Assembly (NCBI GenBank): GCA_030737835.1
Contig: CM060851.1
Span: forward strand, 6,747,635 to 6,811,634
DNA length: 64,000 nucleotides
From: Acorus gramineus
Taxonomy: Eukaryota; Streptophyta; Magnoliopsida; Acorales; Acoraceae
Direction of reading: 5' to 3'
A program made the position numbers and the translations under genes. The first letter of the stretch is position 1. Every line of letters begins with the position of its first letter. The notes beneath the pieces were generated by a model that worked only from the letters and a program-made list of their open reading frames with translations, was not told where the DNA came from and made no database searches. Of the stretch, positions 12,636 through 24,494 are shown in pieces.

Positions 12636-13638
12636 TCACCGGAAAATTTCATCGTAGATGGTGACCAGCATAAATGTGGGATCCCCAAGTAACACCGACA
12701 GAAACAACATCAAGAACCGCGCCACCCTGTTCACCACCTCTGCACCCCTCCTCCACCTCTTGGGCCTCTTCTGAACCTGAACGATCTGACTCACCGTCGA
12801 TACCGAGGCGTCAGTCCTCTCGACAACCACTCCTCCCCTGATACAGCCGCCGCCGTTCTCCCTCATCTTCTCAAGGTACTCGACGAGCAGCTTCTTCGCA
12901 CACGATACGTGGATGCGGTCCTTGCTGTTTCCCGACGACACAAACCACCACGTCCTGGCCCCCCTCCAAAGCTCCAACTCGCCGCAATGCGAACACTTGG
13001 AAGCGGAGTCACTCTCGAGGTTGAATTTTTTACCTTCAAATTCCAGTGTTCGGAGGAGGGCGCAGGATGGGTGCAGGATTCTTTTGAATGAAACAAAGAT
13101 AGAAAGAAAATAAAATAAAATTAAATTAAAATATTAATGAAGGAAAATCTAGAAAAATTAGTGTCTTTCACCTTTGACATTGATGATTTATGTTGCACTT
13201 GTACATGTAACCCCGTATGTTCAATCCGCAAGCGTTGCAGATCGGATGAGGACGATTGTCTGATCCGCGGAACAGATTGAAGACGCACTGATTGTAGAAA
13301 CGGACGGTGACGATGGGTTGGAGGAAGGGTGACGCGCAGTATTCGTGGACGGAGAAGTTGCAGTTTGGGAGGGGGCAGCGGAACATCTTACCCATCCAAA
13401 TCTCCTTGCATTTGTCGCAGGTGGAGAAGGTGTGGTCTTTGTCGTGTTGGAGACTGTGTTTGTGATCGGAGTCCATGATTCCTCTGAAGCCTGCTGGTGG
13501 TGGTGGTGGTGGTGGTGCTAATGCCGCTGCTACTGCTGCTGCTGCTGTTGTAGCTGCTGCTGCCGCTGCCGCCGCTGGACGTATCATTTTCCATTTATTT
13601 ATAGTTAGGATCCAATTTAGCCTTTTGAGCATTTTCAA
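12636..13638 (-). CDS. DC1-domain (cysteine/histidine-rich C1) protein, copy 1
   Basis: Two exons on the minus strand: 13638-13172 and 13080-12636, with a 91-bp GT-AG intron in phase 2. The product is 303 residues. The N-terminus has runs of Ala (22-41) and Pro (42-48) encoded by triplet repeats. A C1-like module follows (about 58-105: HKHSL, CDKC, NCNFSVHEYC). A second (about 135-168: CNAC..GYMYKC..ILHPSC) is completed across the splice. A third half-module comes next (CSHCGELELW..RIHVSC), then a hydrophobic tail. DC1 proteins are plant zinc-binding proteins, often stress-linked; the ligand here is unknown. Met18 or Met55, just before the first module, could be the real start. Confidence 0.85.
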
Positions 13639-13679
13639 ATATCAATTGAAACAACTGCATGTGATTGGAGATATGAGAG

Positions 13680-13864
13680 TGTTAAAAGAATCATTATTAT
13701 TATGAGAATATTATGTATTTATTATCATTATTAATAATATTATTAGTTTTTTAGTTTTTTTAGTTTTCTTTTCTTACATTTTAGGTTTTTCTTCATGTAT
13801 CTATAAATAGAGCATTTGACTTATCTAATACAATAACAAGAATTTCATTTCTTTTATTCTAACA
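13680..13864 (+). mobile_element. Single LTR of a Ty1/copia-type or TRIM retroelement
   Basis: This 185-bp segment begins TGTTAAAAGAA and ends TATTCTAACA, giving TGTT..AACA boundaries. It contains a TATA-like TATAAATAG at about 13802. A primer-binding-site sequence follows directly. No second LTR exists in the unit, so the element is truncated. It begins only 41 bases upstream of the furthest DC1 start codon, so it occupies that gene's promoter or leader. Confidence 0.7.
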
Positions 13865-14335
13865 TAGTATCAGAGCCTTCATCTCAAAAATCTTATATGC
13901 ATAAATATTTTCTTTTCTTCTTCTCCGTTTCAATTGAGGAATCTTCAATCGGAGCAGAGGAGGACTCTTGGTATTCATATTTTTCTTTGGTTGCTTTGCC
14001 CTATTCATTTACGCTGTCGTTGTTCTTCTCTCTCCGTTGTGCAATACCACCGTTGAGCCGCACTGTTGCTGTTGAGAGCTGCCGTCACCATGACGAGCCA
14101 CTAAAGCACCTTTGTTGCCGAGCGCCGTCACCACTGAATCGCGTTGGAACACCCGTTCGAGCACGCGTTGGAAGGAAAAAAAATTCAGGAACCCATACAT
14201 CAACCATCTCCAGAGACGGACAGGTTCCTTCCGCAAGAGCCATCCGCTGCTGCTGCCGCCGGCCCATCGTCGTTATCGCTATCGAGCCCTGTTCCTCACG
14301 CCTCCTCCCCCGTCCATGCTGGTGTATGAGTTTTT
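13865..14335 (+). mobile_element. Primer-binding site and 5' leader of the truncated LTR element
   Basis: 13865-13877 reads TAGTATCAGAGCC, one base from TGGTATCAGAGCC, which is complementary to the 3' end of initiator tRNA-Met. The downstream ~450 bases are locally G/C-rich. They carry a 147-codon frame (13897-14340) with no recognisable gag, protease or polymerase motif. The unit 2 counterpart is 158 codons with a shifted middle part. I treat the frame as non-functional leader sequence. Confidence 0.6.
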
Positions 14336-15000
14336 TTTAATTTTTTAATTTTTTTTTTTTTTTTGTTATCAAAACCAATGATTGAAAACTTGGGTGCATG
14401 TGATATTTGTATGTCTTGAGTTGAACAATTAAAATTTAAAAATCATTACAAATGGTTTCATGGGAAATTTTGGAACAGAATATAAAGATTATTTATTTTT
14501 TAATTGGCTCTCTGAACAAACACTTTGTGGAAGGAAAAAACAAACTACAATAGAACAACAAGAGCAAATTCTACAAATAACAAGAAGATATGTAATTCAT
14601 TGGGAAAAATACAAATAAAAACATTGAAGTACCATTAGTAATATCAACATGAAAATCAACAACGACCTACCCCCTCGTAATAGGAGATGTTGTCCATCCA
14701 TTTTAACTGAGCAATAATCCGTTTTAACTGAGAAATACTTCGTTGATGGATTGTGTGCACTTCTTGAGGATTGCATGTGTATATAGTGGTACACAGTGGA
14801 CCTTATTCCAATGCTGGAGATCATGTAGTAGGTGAGCTTGAAAAAAAAATGTTTGTTTTTTTCAGTATACCCGTGTTAGAAATCGAAATTGTGGAAAATT
14901 ACCCATGTACCAGGTCTGACACACATATCCATCAGAATTTTTAGGGAAAATTAACTGGGGATACTCCAGGTCACCCTCAATTATTTTTAAACCCCTTGCT
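14336..15000. other. No gene recognised
   Basis: This is AT-rich spacer between the LTR remnant and the next MITE. Unit 2 lacks about 33 bases present here near 14518-14550. No coding signal is visible. Confidence 0.5.
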
Positions 15001-15426
15001 CATGTTTGGTTCAAAAATTAAATTATTCTGATCGATTTATAATTATTCTAGTATAAATAAGAATAAAATGATTTTGTGTTTAGTTGTGTTTTGAATTATT
15101 TTCATTGAAAAACGTAATAATAAAGTTTTTGTTGTTTGGATAAAATATGAATAAAGTGTGGATAAAGATTTATAAAAGATAAAAAATTAATGACAGTTGA
15201 TTTATAAGAGGTGATGACAGTTGATTTGACAGTGGACCCATATATTCTTTTGATTTGAATAACCTGGAATAACTTAATTCTAATGGATGAATGGAATTTA
15301 TATACCACTTTTTACTAGTTAATTCTGACATACAAATTCTCATTTATTTTAATTATCCAAACATCCATAATGAAGTTATTCAAACTAATTCCAATTTATT
15401 TCAAGCTTATTCTCCAACCAAACATG
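15001..15426. mobile_element. Second MITE of the CATGTTTGGTT family
   Basis: The ends are CATGTTTGGTTCAAAAATTA and AACCAAACATG. The interior matches the member at 10371-10803, including GATGACAGTTGATTT and AACCTGGAATAACTTAATT. The unit 2 copy is at 29346-29771. Confidence 0.7.
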
Positions 15427-17450
15427 GACTTTGACTTTTTGGAGTTTTCCTTACATCTCTAAAGAGAAGTACTCATTTCTTCTTTTTTTTTTGTCCTTTC
15501 CACTAACAATTTGTAAGTCATTTTTTTTTGACAAAAATGCCATTCTTCAATCTTATTTCAGCCATTTTCAAAGGCTTCTTTCAAATCTTCCTTCCCTCGT
15601 CTCTTTGCAACTCCATTTTCGTCTCCAACATCTTCTTTCCTCTCCGAATGTCATTTATTTTCTCATCTCTCTCTCTGCCCTCCAAAATGAATTCTCTCTC
15701 ATCATCAAAACTTACACCGGCAAGAATCCCCAAAATCACATGCATCTTTTTTTCTACAGTGGTGGCAATGACAACGATGATTATGACAGTGATGACGAAC
15801 GTTTCGTGTAAACATTCCCTTGCCTCTCCAACACTTTAATTCCTCCTCACTTTTTCTTATTCTAAGACTCAAAACATGTGTATCCCAAATTTTTGTTGAA
15901 AGTCCGTATGATTTTGTTATACATGCATGTTATTTTCATTAATTAGGGACATTTATATAGGTATTCTGGATTGTTCTGCATGTGTTGTTAATGTATATGA
16001 GTACAATGTTAATGTGTCTAGGAACATTGTTAAACAATCTGGTTACATTGCTAATTTGTCTGGTACATTGTTAAATATGCAAGAATTCTGTGGTTGAAAA
16101 TGTATTTCTGAATGTATCATTTCATACATGATGTTGAAGATTGGCTTAAGAATCATGAATGAGCAATGTCCTTTGATTCATCGTCTTAAGAATACTTTTA
16201 TATTGTGAAATAATAAGATTTTATTGTCTTTTTTGGAGTACCATGGGATGTTTGTCAAGAAACATGGGAAGCATCTGGTTAGAAGAATGGATATGGACTT
16301 TGATCTAGACAACACACCCAAATTCAGAGGGGAATTTACTACCAAAAATCCTAAGAAGAGCTAAAAAAAAGTGAAGATCGGATTCAGAAGATGCAACAGG
16401 CTGCTGACTAATAGATGATTAACAATTTTTTGTGCTGAACAGTGAGTGTTTTGTAAATGAATGTCTTATTCTTTTGGTGGCTAGGATAAGATATGTTATA
16501 AAGTTCTATACATAAACATCAGAACGACTCTTGTGATACATTATACATTATAAGAAGAATCACAAAACAATTACCCTTTCATCATCCCTAATAATTGGCC
16601 ACTTGTTAACATTAGGCATGAAATAATACATTCTGAAATACACTTTCAACCGAATAACCTGCATATTCAATGTACCTCATCAACTATTTGTAAAAAAATA
16701 CCCTGACAAGTGTACAATGTATCCAAAAGGATTAAAAATATACCCAAATAGATTAACAATGCACCCATACAAGTTAACAATATACCTATATAAGTTAACA
16801 ACGTACCCAAGCAATTTAAGAATGTACCATAACTTAATATGAGTGTAATTACCATTCTATAAATGGATTCGATGAAATCATATATGTTTTTTTATGGACT
16901 TGATATCTACAAATTTACGGTTCTTGAAATCTCACTCAATGGAATCCAATTCATCAAGATACCATAATGATCCTAATAAATGAAAATCGAGATTACACAT
17001 TCTACATTCAACCAATGATAATAAATTTCAACCCATCCAAAAAAAGGAAATACACAAAAAAACAAAAACAAATCAAACTAAACGTGGTGGGGATTTTTTG
17101 TTTGGAGACATTACAAGGAGGGGATGCAGTCTCAATACCCTTTTCAAATCACTTTTTTCGGATTTGGATCTCTTGATAGATACAAGGGACAACAATGGTT
17201 GAGACTTGAGACCTTCTTTACAAATAGTTTCAAATGGTTACCTGCATTGAGGAGGGTTTCAAATGATTGTCTTTGCAAATTAGAGAGGGTTGAAAGGGTA
17301 TTTTGAGTAGTATAAACGGTGTTATTGACGGAAAGTTGGTGGGAGGACCTAAAAGAAATTCAAAAAGCAAATAGGGATATAAAAAATCTTGAAAGCTTCG
17401 AGGGACCTAAAGAAAATAGAGATGTGACCATAGAGATTCTTAATTAATTT
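15427..17450. mobile_element. Probable non-autonomous Mutator-like element or relic
   Basis: Short repeats of about 20-24 bp around TTGTTAA..ACATTG occur as a direct array at 15985-16075. They recur inverted (TTAACAATGTACCC type) at 16690-16835. The flanks, about 15430-15620 and 17250-17450, are weakly inverse-related. A 126-codon frame at 15431-15811 ends in GGNDNDDYDSDDERFV, but the unit 2 copy is frameshifted, so it is not a maintained gene. The inverted arrays suggest transposon subterminal repeats. Limits and superfamily are uncertain. Confidence 0.35.
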
Positions 17451-18951
17451 TTTCAATTTTAGAAGTAGTGCAACAATGATGTCACGTGATTAAGTGTTTA
17501 AAATACCCTATTCTAATTGTGAAGGATGATGAAAGACCTTTCAGAGCATGATTTTTGTGTCTAACCCTATACTCTATACATATCATCTTTGGCTATCAGT
17601 CAACGCAAGCTGTCAACATAGACCAACTCCGTTCTGTGTGTATTGGTTCTTCACATTTTTTTTAATGGATAAAAAAAAAATTGTATTAGTATGATTGAGT
17701 AGTTATATTTAAAAAGTTATAAAATTTACAATAGAAAACATTATGGTCAACTAAGACATTGCACTCTCATCCAAACTCTAAATTAAATATAAAAAATATT
17801 AGACTTAGTTTGTTTTACCAACTAAAACTCAGACAAAAAATATTTTTATTTTTTTAAATAGTAAACATCATCTAATTAAGTATATGCTTTGATAAATAGT
17901 GTATATCTCTCCATTTCTAATTGAATGAATCATTTTTAGTAAGTATTAAAAAAATATTTAATGAGACATATACAACGTCTAACGAAATATATGTTTCACT
18001 AGATTTCTAACTAGATATATAAAACTGTATTTTGAATTGAGAAAAAACTGAGTGTACTTAACAGCACTCATTAAATATACTAATTTGCCCTGTGCGTCTT
18101 TTAGCCTCGTTAGATGAGACTAGAAATGGGTCCGATCACGCAGAACATTTCCCATAACTTATTATTAAAAAAATTATGCTATCCCTTGGTGGATTACAAA
18201 GAGGGGCACGTTGTTTGTTAATTTAGGACCAAGTAGTCGTAAACAATTCCAAAAACAATAAATAAATAATTAATTTAAATTAATTAAGAATTGTTTGTGT
18301 TTATATGTCATGATGGTCCCCATGATCAAGATGCGGAGAAATAGACAAAAACATTGACTAGGGAGATTATATATATATATATATATATATTTTTAAGAAA
18401 GTAGATATTTACTATTTGATTTTCATTTATGTTTATTGAATTACAAACTCTGAATGGAAAAGGTGGAAGGGGGGAGGGAGGGGGGGGGGGGGGAAGGGAA
18501 GGGGCACCAAATATAAAACAAAACAAAAAACAAAATCCACTGTGGAAGGCAACGGAAGCCCTCGCCCAGATAGAAGAGCTATCTACTCCGGAACGCTTAA
18601 ACATTGACTTGGGAGCTTATATTATTAACTTTAGACTTAACATGCATGCGTAAAAGTCCCATGATATTTATTTGTCTATTTCTAATCTCTTGGAAAACGC
18701 GTAGAGATATCGTCAGGTATGGGGATAACATTGATTGTTTGACTCATGATAACGGGTTATATATATATACATGAAAAAATCCATATAACTCTTTACAAAC
18801 TGTCTAATATCCATATAACCCATGATTTTTTATGTTCATCCCTTACAAACACATATGTAAATTCAAATAGTCTTCTGTATTAAAATTCTATTAACAAGTT
18901 AGGAATATTATGAGAATATTATGTTAGTTTAACCTACGATGAAAATATAAT
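17451..18951. other. Gene-free stretch with low-complexity tracts
   Basis: It contains a TA run at about 18369-18391 and a G-rich run at 18468-18504. The part from 17800 to 18080 resembles 36420-36660 at low identity. No gene is visible. Confidence 0.5.
18468..18504 (+). repeat. G-rich tract with quadruplex potential
   Basis: Several G-runs, one of 14-plus bases, are separated by single or double A. Unit 2 has a much shorter form (about 32807-32821). Length may be unreliable in the assembly. Confidence 0.75.
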
Positions 18952-19225
18952 GGGATTTTTAGTTTTAAGTCCCACAAACCATCATATTTAGTGATCGATC
19001 CCTCTCTTTTTTGTATTTAGGTTTTAGTCCCCCAATTTAAAGGATAATTCATTGATAGGTCCCTCACAGGGACTAAAAAGTAAATTAAATAATTTATGGA
19101 TAGGTCCCTCTCAGGGATCAAAAAGGAACTATCATTTAAATCTAGAGACTAAAACCTAAATACGAATAAGAGAGGGATCGATCACTAAATATGATGGTTT
19201 TTAAGAATTTAAAATTAAAAATCCT
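18952..19225. mobile_element. Mutator-type MITE with 9-bp target-site duplication
   Basis: The 274-bp element begins GGGATTTTTAGTTTTAAGTC and ends with its imperfect inverse. The arms are about 80 bp and include AGTGATCGATCCCTC. It is flanked by AAATATAAT on both sides (18943-18951 and 19226-19234). A 9-bp duplication with long arms is typical of Mutator-like elements. It is absent at the matching place in unit 2, while unit 2 has a member of the same family elsewhere. Confidence 0.8.
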
Positions 19226-19655
19226 AAATATAATACATCGTGGACCATGAAATTGCACCCCCGCGGAACTTCCCTTCATAGAGGATTTCCGGTATGAATT
19301 TGCGGTATGTGTGGGTTTTGTGTTCCAACCCTTCGTAGTCAGACATGTCTAAAAATAAAAGGCATGTTTAATGATCAAAACAGAAAAACAAAAAGGTACA
19401 CAGAGTACTTCAGTATTGGTGGGGATGTCTTGTCACTTCCCAATAAAAGAATAGTAAGTTTAACACCACTTGACAGTGATTCGACACACGTATAATAAAT
19501 ATATTGATAAGTGTGACATGATCGATCTTACCAGGAACTTGCATGACGTGACTTCCGTTGCTTCCAAATTAAATATATACAACACTCGCAAGCGTGGGGA
19601 GACGCGGTGCTTGTTGACTATTAAATCAAGCTCGTTGTGGTGGGGAATAATGAGA
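19226..19655. other. End of unit 1 and the duplication junction
   Basis: There is no gene. Unit 1 ends at about 19646. Nine bases (ATAATGAGA, 19647-19655) separate it from the start of unit 2, and they loosely resemble the ATATTGAAA that follows unit 2 at 33706. Confidence 0.6.
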
Positions 19656-20786
19656 CAAGGGGGGCGGGCTGTGGCCCGGCCCCTTAAGACTCATGCCATG
19701 AAGTTTGATTTATGTGGATGATAGAAAGGATTTTTATATATACCTCCTCAAAAAAAATTTATGTTATTAAATACTCCATTTTTAAATTCTATTTTCAATA
19801 ATGCATCAAAAGGATTTAAATTTTGCATCAACTCTCTTTTAAAGGGTATTTTTGCATAATATAAATTTTTAAAATTTTGTAGGAATATCTTTTGGAAGAA
19901 CATTCATGAATAATTTAAACCTTTTTAAGAGGCATTGTTGAAAATAGTAATTTACTAGGATAATTTTGATAAAATGAGGTTTTTTAAGGGTATGTGCAAA
20001 AATTCTAATTGAAATGAGTGAGTTTGAAATTGAAAAATATTACGTGCAATCCTACTTGTATCTTGATTTATATTAATTTTTTTTTTATAGAAGTTAAGTA
20101 CATGTTCATATGAAATAAATGCATATATTTTATTTACGTTTCCTATAATATTATATACAAAGATAGTAGAATATATATTGTGTTAACCAAGTGAAATACT
20201 GCATCAAATAAAAATAGGACTAACTGACTATATTAGCGCCCATTGAGATTTGGAATCATGGGTCTTCTTAAAAAAAAACTTTGAAAAGCTTTATTTTCAC
20301 TTGAATATTGGTATCTGATTTTGAGGGGTTGAAAAGTTACTAATTTGGAGGTTTTGTTATTTTTTGTTTATTTTGATTTTTCATCATTACTATATTGAGT
20401 CTCTCAAAATATTTAGAAGTAAAATTTTCAAATCTCTTTTTAAAATATAAGCACGAAGGATATCTTTGTATATTTTTGTGATCAATTATTTTCTTCATAT
20501 TCATTTTTGTTTATTTTTAAGCTTCAATTTTTTTTTCTTTTTGTTGTGATGGGAATTCTGAGTTTTCACAATATTTTTAGATCTTCTATAGATTATTACG
20601 GATATTTAAATCCAAAAAAATAAGTAACAAAAATTTTCAATTGTCTTTATTACGTATTAACTTATCATATATATATCTATAATTATTCTCCTTATCTTAC
20701 TCATTCTCTTAGCTTTTTGACCCCTTATCTTACTCATTCTCTTAGCTTTTTGACCCCCTCTTGCTTTAATTCCTAGCTCCGCCATG
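19656..20786. mobile_element. Copy of the hAT-like element lacking its left terminus
   Basis: It matches 5509-6648. The CAGGGGCGCAAA end is missing because the duplication joint lies inside the element. The right end reads CTCCGCCATG instead of CTCCGCCTCTG, followed by the same TTTTCATC. Confidence 0.7.
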
Positions 20787-20813
20787 TTTTCATCCAGCAC
20801 CAATTCACTTGTC

Positions 20814-20957
20814 CTAGCTTAAAGCGAGGGTGAGTATGTCTCCCTCCACCACGCCTGCACCCGTGAGGAGTTTCGTTGCACACAGAACGTGAAGGCTGCA
20901 TTCATCAGATTCACATCAGGCCACCACATCTTCCCCATGTCCTTGTTGCGCACACAT
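20814..20957 (-). pseudogene. DC1-domain gene fragment, unit 2 copy, with in-frame stop
   Basis: It matches the 47-codon fragment at 6676-6819. The codon for Trp14 reads TGA here, caused by a single C-to-T change on the plus strand. This supports non-function of both fragments. Confidence 0.5.
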
Positions 20958-22392
20958 CATGGACCTAGATAGTAACAAAGTTTATGTACGGTAAATATTT
21001 ATAAGTGTCATGTTCGATCGGTATGTACATTCATAAATCATATATACTTGTTAAATACAGAAAAGTATGAATATCATAATTATTCATTACAAGAAAAATT
21101 GCCTTTTAGCCAGGAAACTTTTTCTTGATAAAAGTGATAATTTCCTTGGTAAAGATATTTCCCAACGAAAATTATCTTTGGTAAGTTCATTGCAGTAATC
21201 CAATGGTTCAGTTCCCTTGATAAAAACATTTACTAAGAAAATAAATAATTTTCTCGGTATATATGAATGATTTCCTTAGTAAAATTCAAAATATTCATAA
21301 GGGCAATTTTCCTTGCAAAAAAACTGTATTATTTTCAAGGAAATATTTTCTTCATAAATGTAAATTAACTTGGCAAGGAAAGTATTTTCTTGGTAAAATC
21401 ATGAATTCAACAACAAAATTTATTTAAGCAAAAGTTTAACAAAAACAATTAAAACAAAACATGAATCTCCAAATTCACTCTAGCAAATACACATCAAACA
21501 CCACTTTTACATATATATTTCATAAACATTTTTGTTTGTAAAGAAGATCCTCCCTGCTTCTGGAGCTCAAAGTGCGGATCAGGCACATTAAAAAACTACA
21601 GTCAACAAAAATTAAAATACAGTTAGAAATACCCTTACACAACAGTTCACATGAATCACAACAAACAACATTAAAATAATTTCCAACAAAAAAGGCAAAA
21701 GACTAGTTAGAGTTGCTCTAAAATGTACTATGATTTTTAAACAGGGGACTGATACAAAAATGAGGACTACAAATTCTAGTTGTTTAGTATAAAGAAAAAC
21801 ATGTTCCATGCATCGTGTGTTAAATGTGCGAGAAATGTAGTCTAGAGAAGCAGAACCGCAGCACAGTTGACATGTGAGATGCCTCAGTTCACTCTAAAAA
21901 ATATCATCCAAGAGCACAAATAGAGTCAACAAATAAAGGAGTTATGTAGTGTTGTCCAACAAGGAAATGAATGTTCAAATATAACTCACCTTCTAAATAA
22001 TTATTTATTTACTATAAACATTTACAAATTGATAATATTGAAGATCAAACTTGGTTCCTATTGATAACTAATAACTAGCATTATTTTGAGGAAATTTTAC
22101 ATGTATTATACTATAATCATGCATTTTATACACACTTAAATCCCAAGTCTATATATCCTCTCATTGCTTAAAAGTATCACCACCAGAATTGGATCATGGA
22201 AGACTACATCTGCCCCTCTCTGTACATCTGTACCACCATTTTTATTTTCTGATGACACATAGCATGTCTAAAAACAGAAGACAAAAGCATGGATTATAAA
22301 CGTATGAATACACCCCCCCCCCTTTTAAATAAATAATTAAAATACACGCCCCCCTTTTAAATCTATATATAACAAATATAGAGAATCTATAA
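20958..22392. other. No gene; CACTA-like repeats from 21085
   Basis: It corresponds to 6820-8253. The CACTA-like end (CATTACAAGAAAAA) is at 21085, with TTTCCTTGGTAAA-type repeats to about 21400. The remainder has no credible coding frame. Confidence 0.5.
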
Positions 22393-23212
22393 AACTCTGT
22401 TCGGTTCGTGTTATTCTGTGATGAAATTTGATTCCATATGAGATTACCAGGAAAGTGTATAAAATCCAGTGTTTGGTTGGTGGTAATCTTGATGGTAATT
22501 GTAGACCCCACTGAAATTAAAATTTATCCATGTGGAAAAATAGGGTGGAATCAGATTCCCACCTTTTGTGGTGGTAATCTCAAATTCCACTAGGAATCCT
22601 AAATTAGATTACTATTATACCATTTATAAATTTATAAATTAATGAAATTACTATGTATATCTCTTCTAAAATAAATAGCATCCTCTTCTTCTTTTTTTCT
22701 ACCACTCATATAATGGGTTTATATAGTCATATAAACTTTTTAACTAAAAATTTCTGTTATAATTTTTATATGTGATGTGAAAAATCTTAATTATGTATTA
22801 GATATTAATTATATTTTTAAATTTAAATTTTATTTTTGTAGATTGATTTAGATATTATTATAATTGATATAATATGTGATGTGTGATGTGGGTTTAGGTC
22901 TAAAACAATATCTCCAAATTCTAACTAATAAAATTGGTTATTTAATTTTTAGGGGAGTTCATAATGTTAAACTAATTTAGAAAATTTATTATTATTATAT
23001 GTTTAATTACATAATTGGTTATTTTATTTATTTGCATTCATTAAATATTTATAAAAAAATTATTCTTTTTTTATTATTGTGATATAGATAGAGAAATAAA
23101 TTTTACAAGTATATATAAAATAGTAAGGGTAATTTAGACATTTAAATCAAATTCCTTATCATTTTCCATATATCAACCAAACTCAAAAAAATGACACGAA
23201 CCAAACGGGACC
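22393..23212. mobile_element. PIF/Harbinger-type MITE, unit 2 copy
   Basis: It matches 8254-9063, with ends AACTCTGTTCGGTTCGTGT and GAACCAAACGGGACC and flanking TAA. Confidence 0.65.
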
Positions 23213-24494
23213 TAAGACCTAATTTAGTATGGTTTTAAAAAACATACTAACAAGGATTCTATTAAATAAAAATCACACGCTATTTTCTTTTTAAACCAAA
23301 TTAATAACAATAATGATTCACAAGCCCCATTATAGGCCTCACGTAAGCCCCATGAGATGGCATAAGTGGTATTACCGATAATACTCTCCTAAGCTATCCG
23401 CCACTTCAAAAAGTCATTCCGGCCGACCTACTCATCTCTAGCAACCGGCGTCACCACCCTTGGATTTCTCTCACTGCCCTCTATCATATGAGAGGTGGTT
23501 ATGTTATCTTTCGAGCCCTCTTCTGGCCTCCACATCCTCTTATCTCCACCTACACTTTGTTTTTTAAAATTCAGATACATTTGAAATGTATCTGATAAAC
23601 AAGTTGCATTATGTTTATGTGAGTTTTTTTGCACGTGTTTTTTATTTTATTTTATGTAATGTTATTTAACGAATGACTATTTTGTTATGTTAATTATATA
23701 ATACCAAGTTATATTTTTGCTTCATTTATGTGGTTGTTAATCATTTTTTTTCGTTTTTTATGTCTTTTTCATAGTAATCTAATTATATTTTCTGAAAAAG
23801 TAAGATACATTTTCTAAAAAATCAAGATATATTTGAATTTATGCTATACAATAATCTAAGATTGCTGTTTTACCTCCCAGAAGTGAGCCATGTTTCATCT
23901 TTTTTTGGTTTAAGTAAATGATTAATTTGTTATGTTAGCTACATAAGTTTCAAATGCATATTTAAATTTTAAAAACTCACTTGCATTGAAAATTCAATTA
24001 TAATTAAATTTAGATACATCGTTCCAGATCCAGTTACATTCTATAAAATCCATATCCCGATATATTTTCAAAACTCAATTGCATTAAAAATTCAGTCATA
24101 ATTAAAATTCATATACATTGTTCCAGATCCAGTTACATTAAATGAAATCTACATATACATGTTTAATTAACTGCATGCATGACATTTTAGAAGGAATTTC
24201 TTTTTCATGTTTTCTATGTATATTTCTTCCTTTCTTTCTCTCATTCAATTAGTGGAATCACTTACACGTTTTGTTTTTTAGACACATTCATTTTGTTCCT
24301 ATATGATTTTCAGGTAAAAAAACATTTTTTGCTTCAAAATTGATGCCTGCAGTAGCAGCAAATACATTGGGATTAGAAACTCAGATTCCTTCCTCGTTCT
24401 TGATCAAGTGTGCAAATTTTCCCCATCTTACTCCTCCAATTCCATGATTTCATGAAATGATTAATGGAGCTTGGATGCAATACTACCTGACTTG
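23213..24494. other. No gene; 98-bp tandem repeat copy inside
   Basis: It corresponds to 9064-10370. The two ~98-bp direct units start at about 23967 and 24065. It carries the same 68-codon frame on the minus strand (23428-23634), of unknown meaning. Confidence 0.5.

Larger units (their letters stand above)
5509..19646. repeat. Tandem segmental duplication, unit 1 (~14.1 kb)
   Basis: This unit is nearly identical, in the same orientation, to 19656-33706. Matching starts at CAAGGGGGGCGGGCT (5509 and 19656) and ends at TTGTGGTGGGGA (to 19646 and 33706). All internal features recur in order: the DC1 fragment, CACTA-like repeats, the TAA-flanked MITE, the DC1 gene, LTR and PBS, and the ATG-TTTGGTT MITEs. 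Unit 1 alone has a long TA tract near 6.5 kb, a MITE at 18952-19225 and a G-run expansion near 18.48 kb. In the DC1 coding exons I count by eye about four base differences, only one changing an amino acid. Confidence 0.93.

Noticed and set aside
13475..13705. Plus-strand frame with Gly and Ala runs opposite DC1 exon 1
   Set aside because: It is the complement of the triplet repeats in the DC1 leader and has no family similarity.
13897..14340. 147-codon frame after the primer-binding site as a possible gag gene
   Set aside because: No CCHC knuckle, protease or polymerase motif; its counterpart in unit 2 differs in frame in the middle.
15431..15811. 126-codon frame ending in an acidic GGNDNDDYDSDDERFV tail
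   Set aside because: It is frameshifted in unit 2 and lies within repeat-like DNA; at most a transposon relic.
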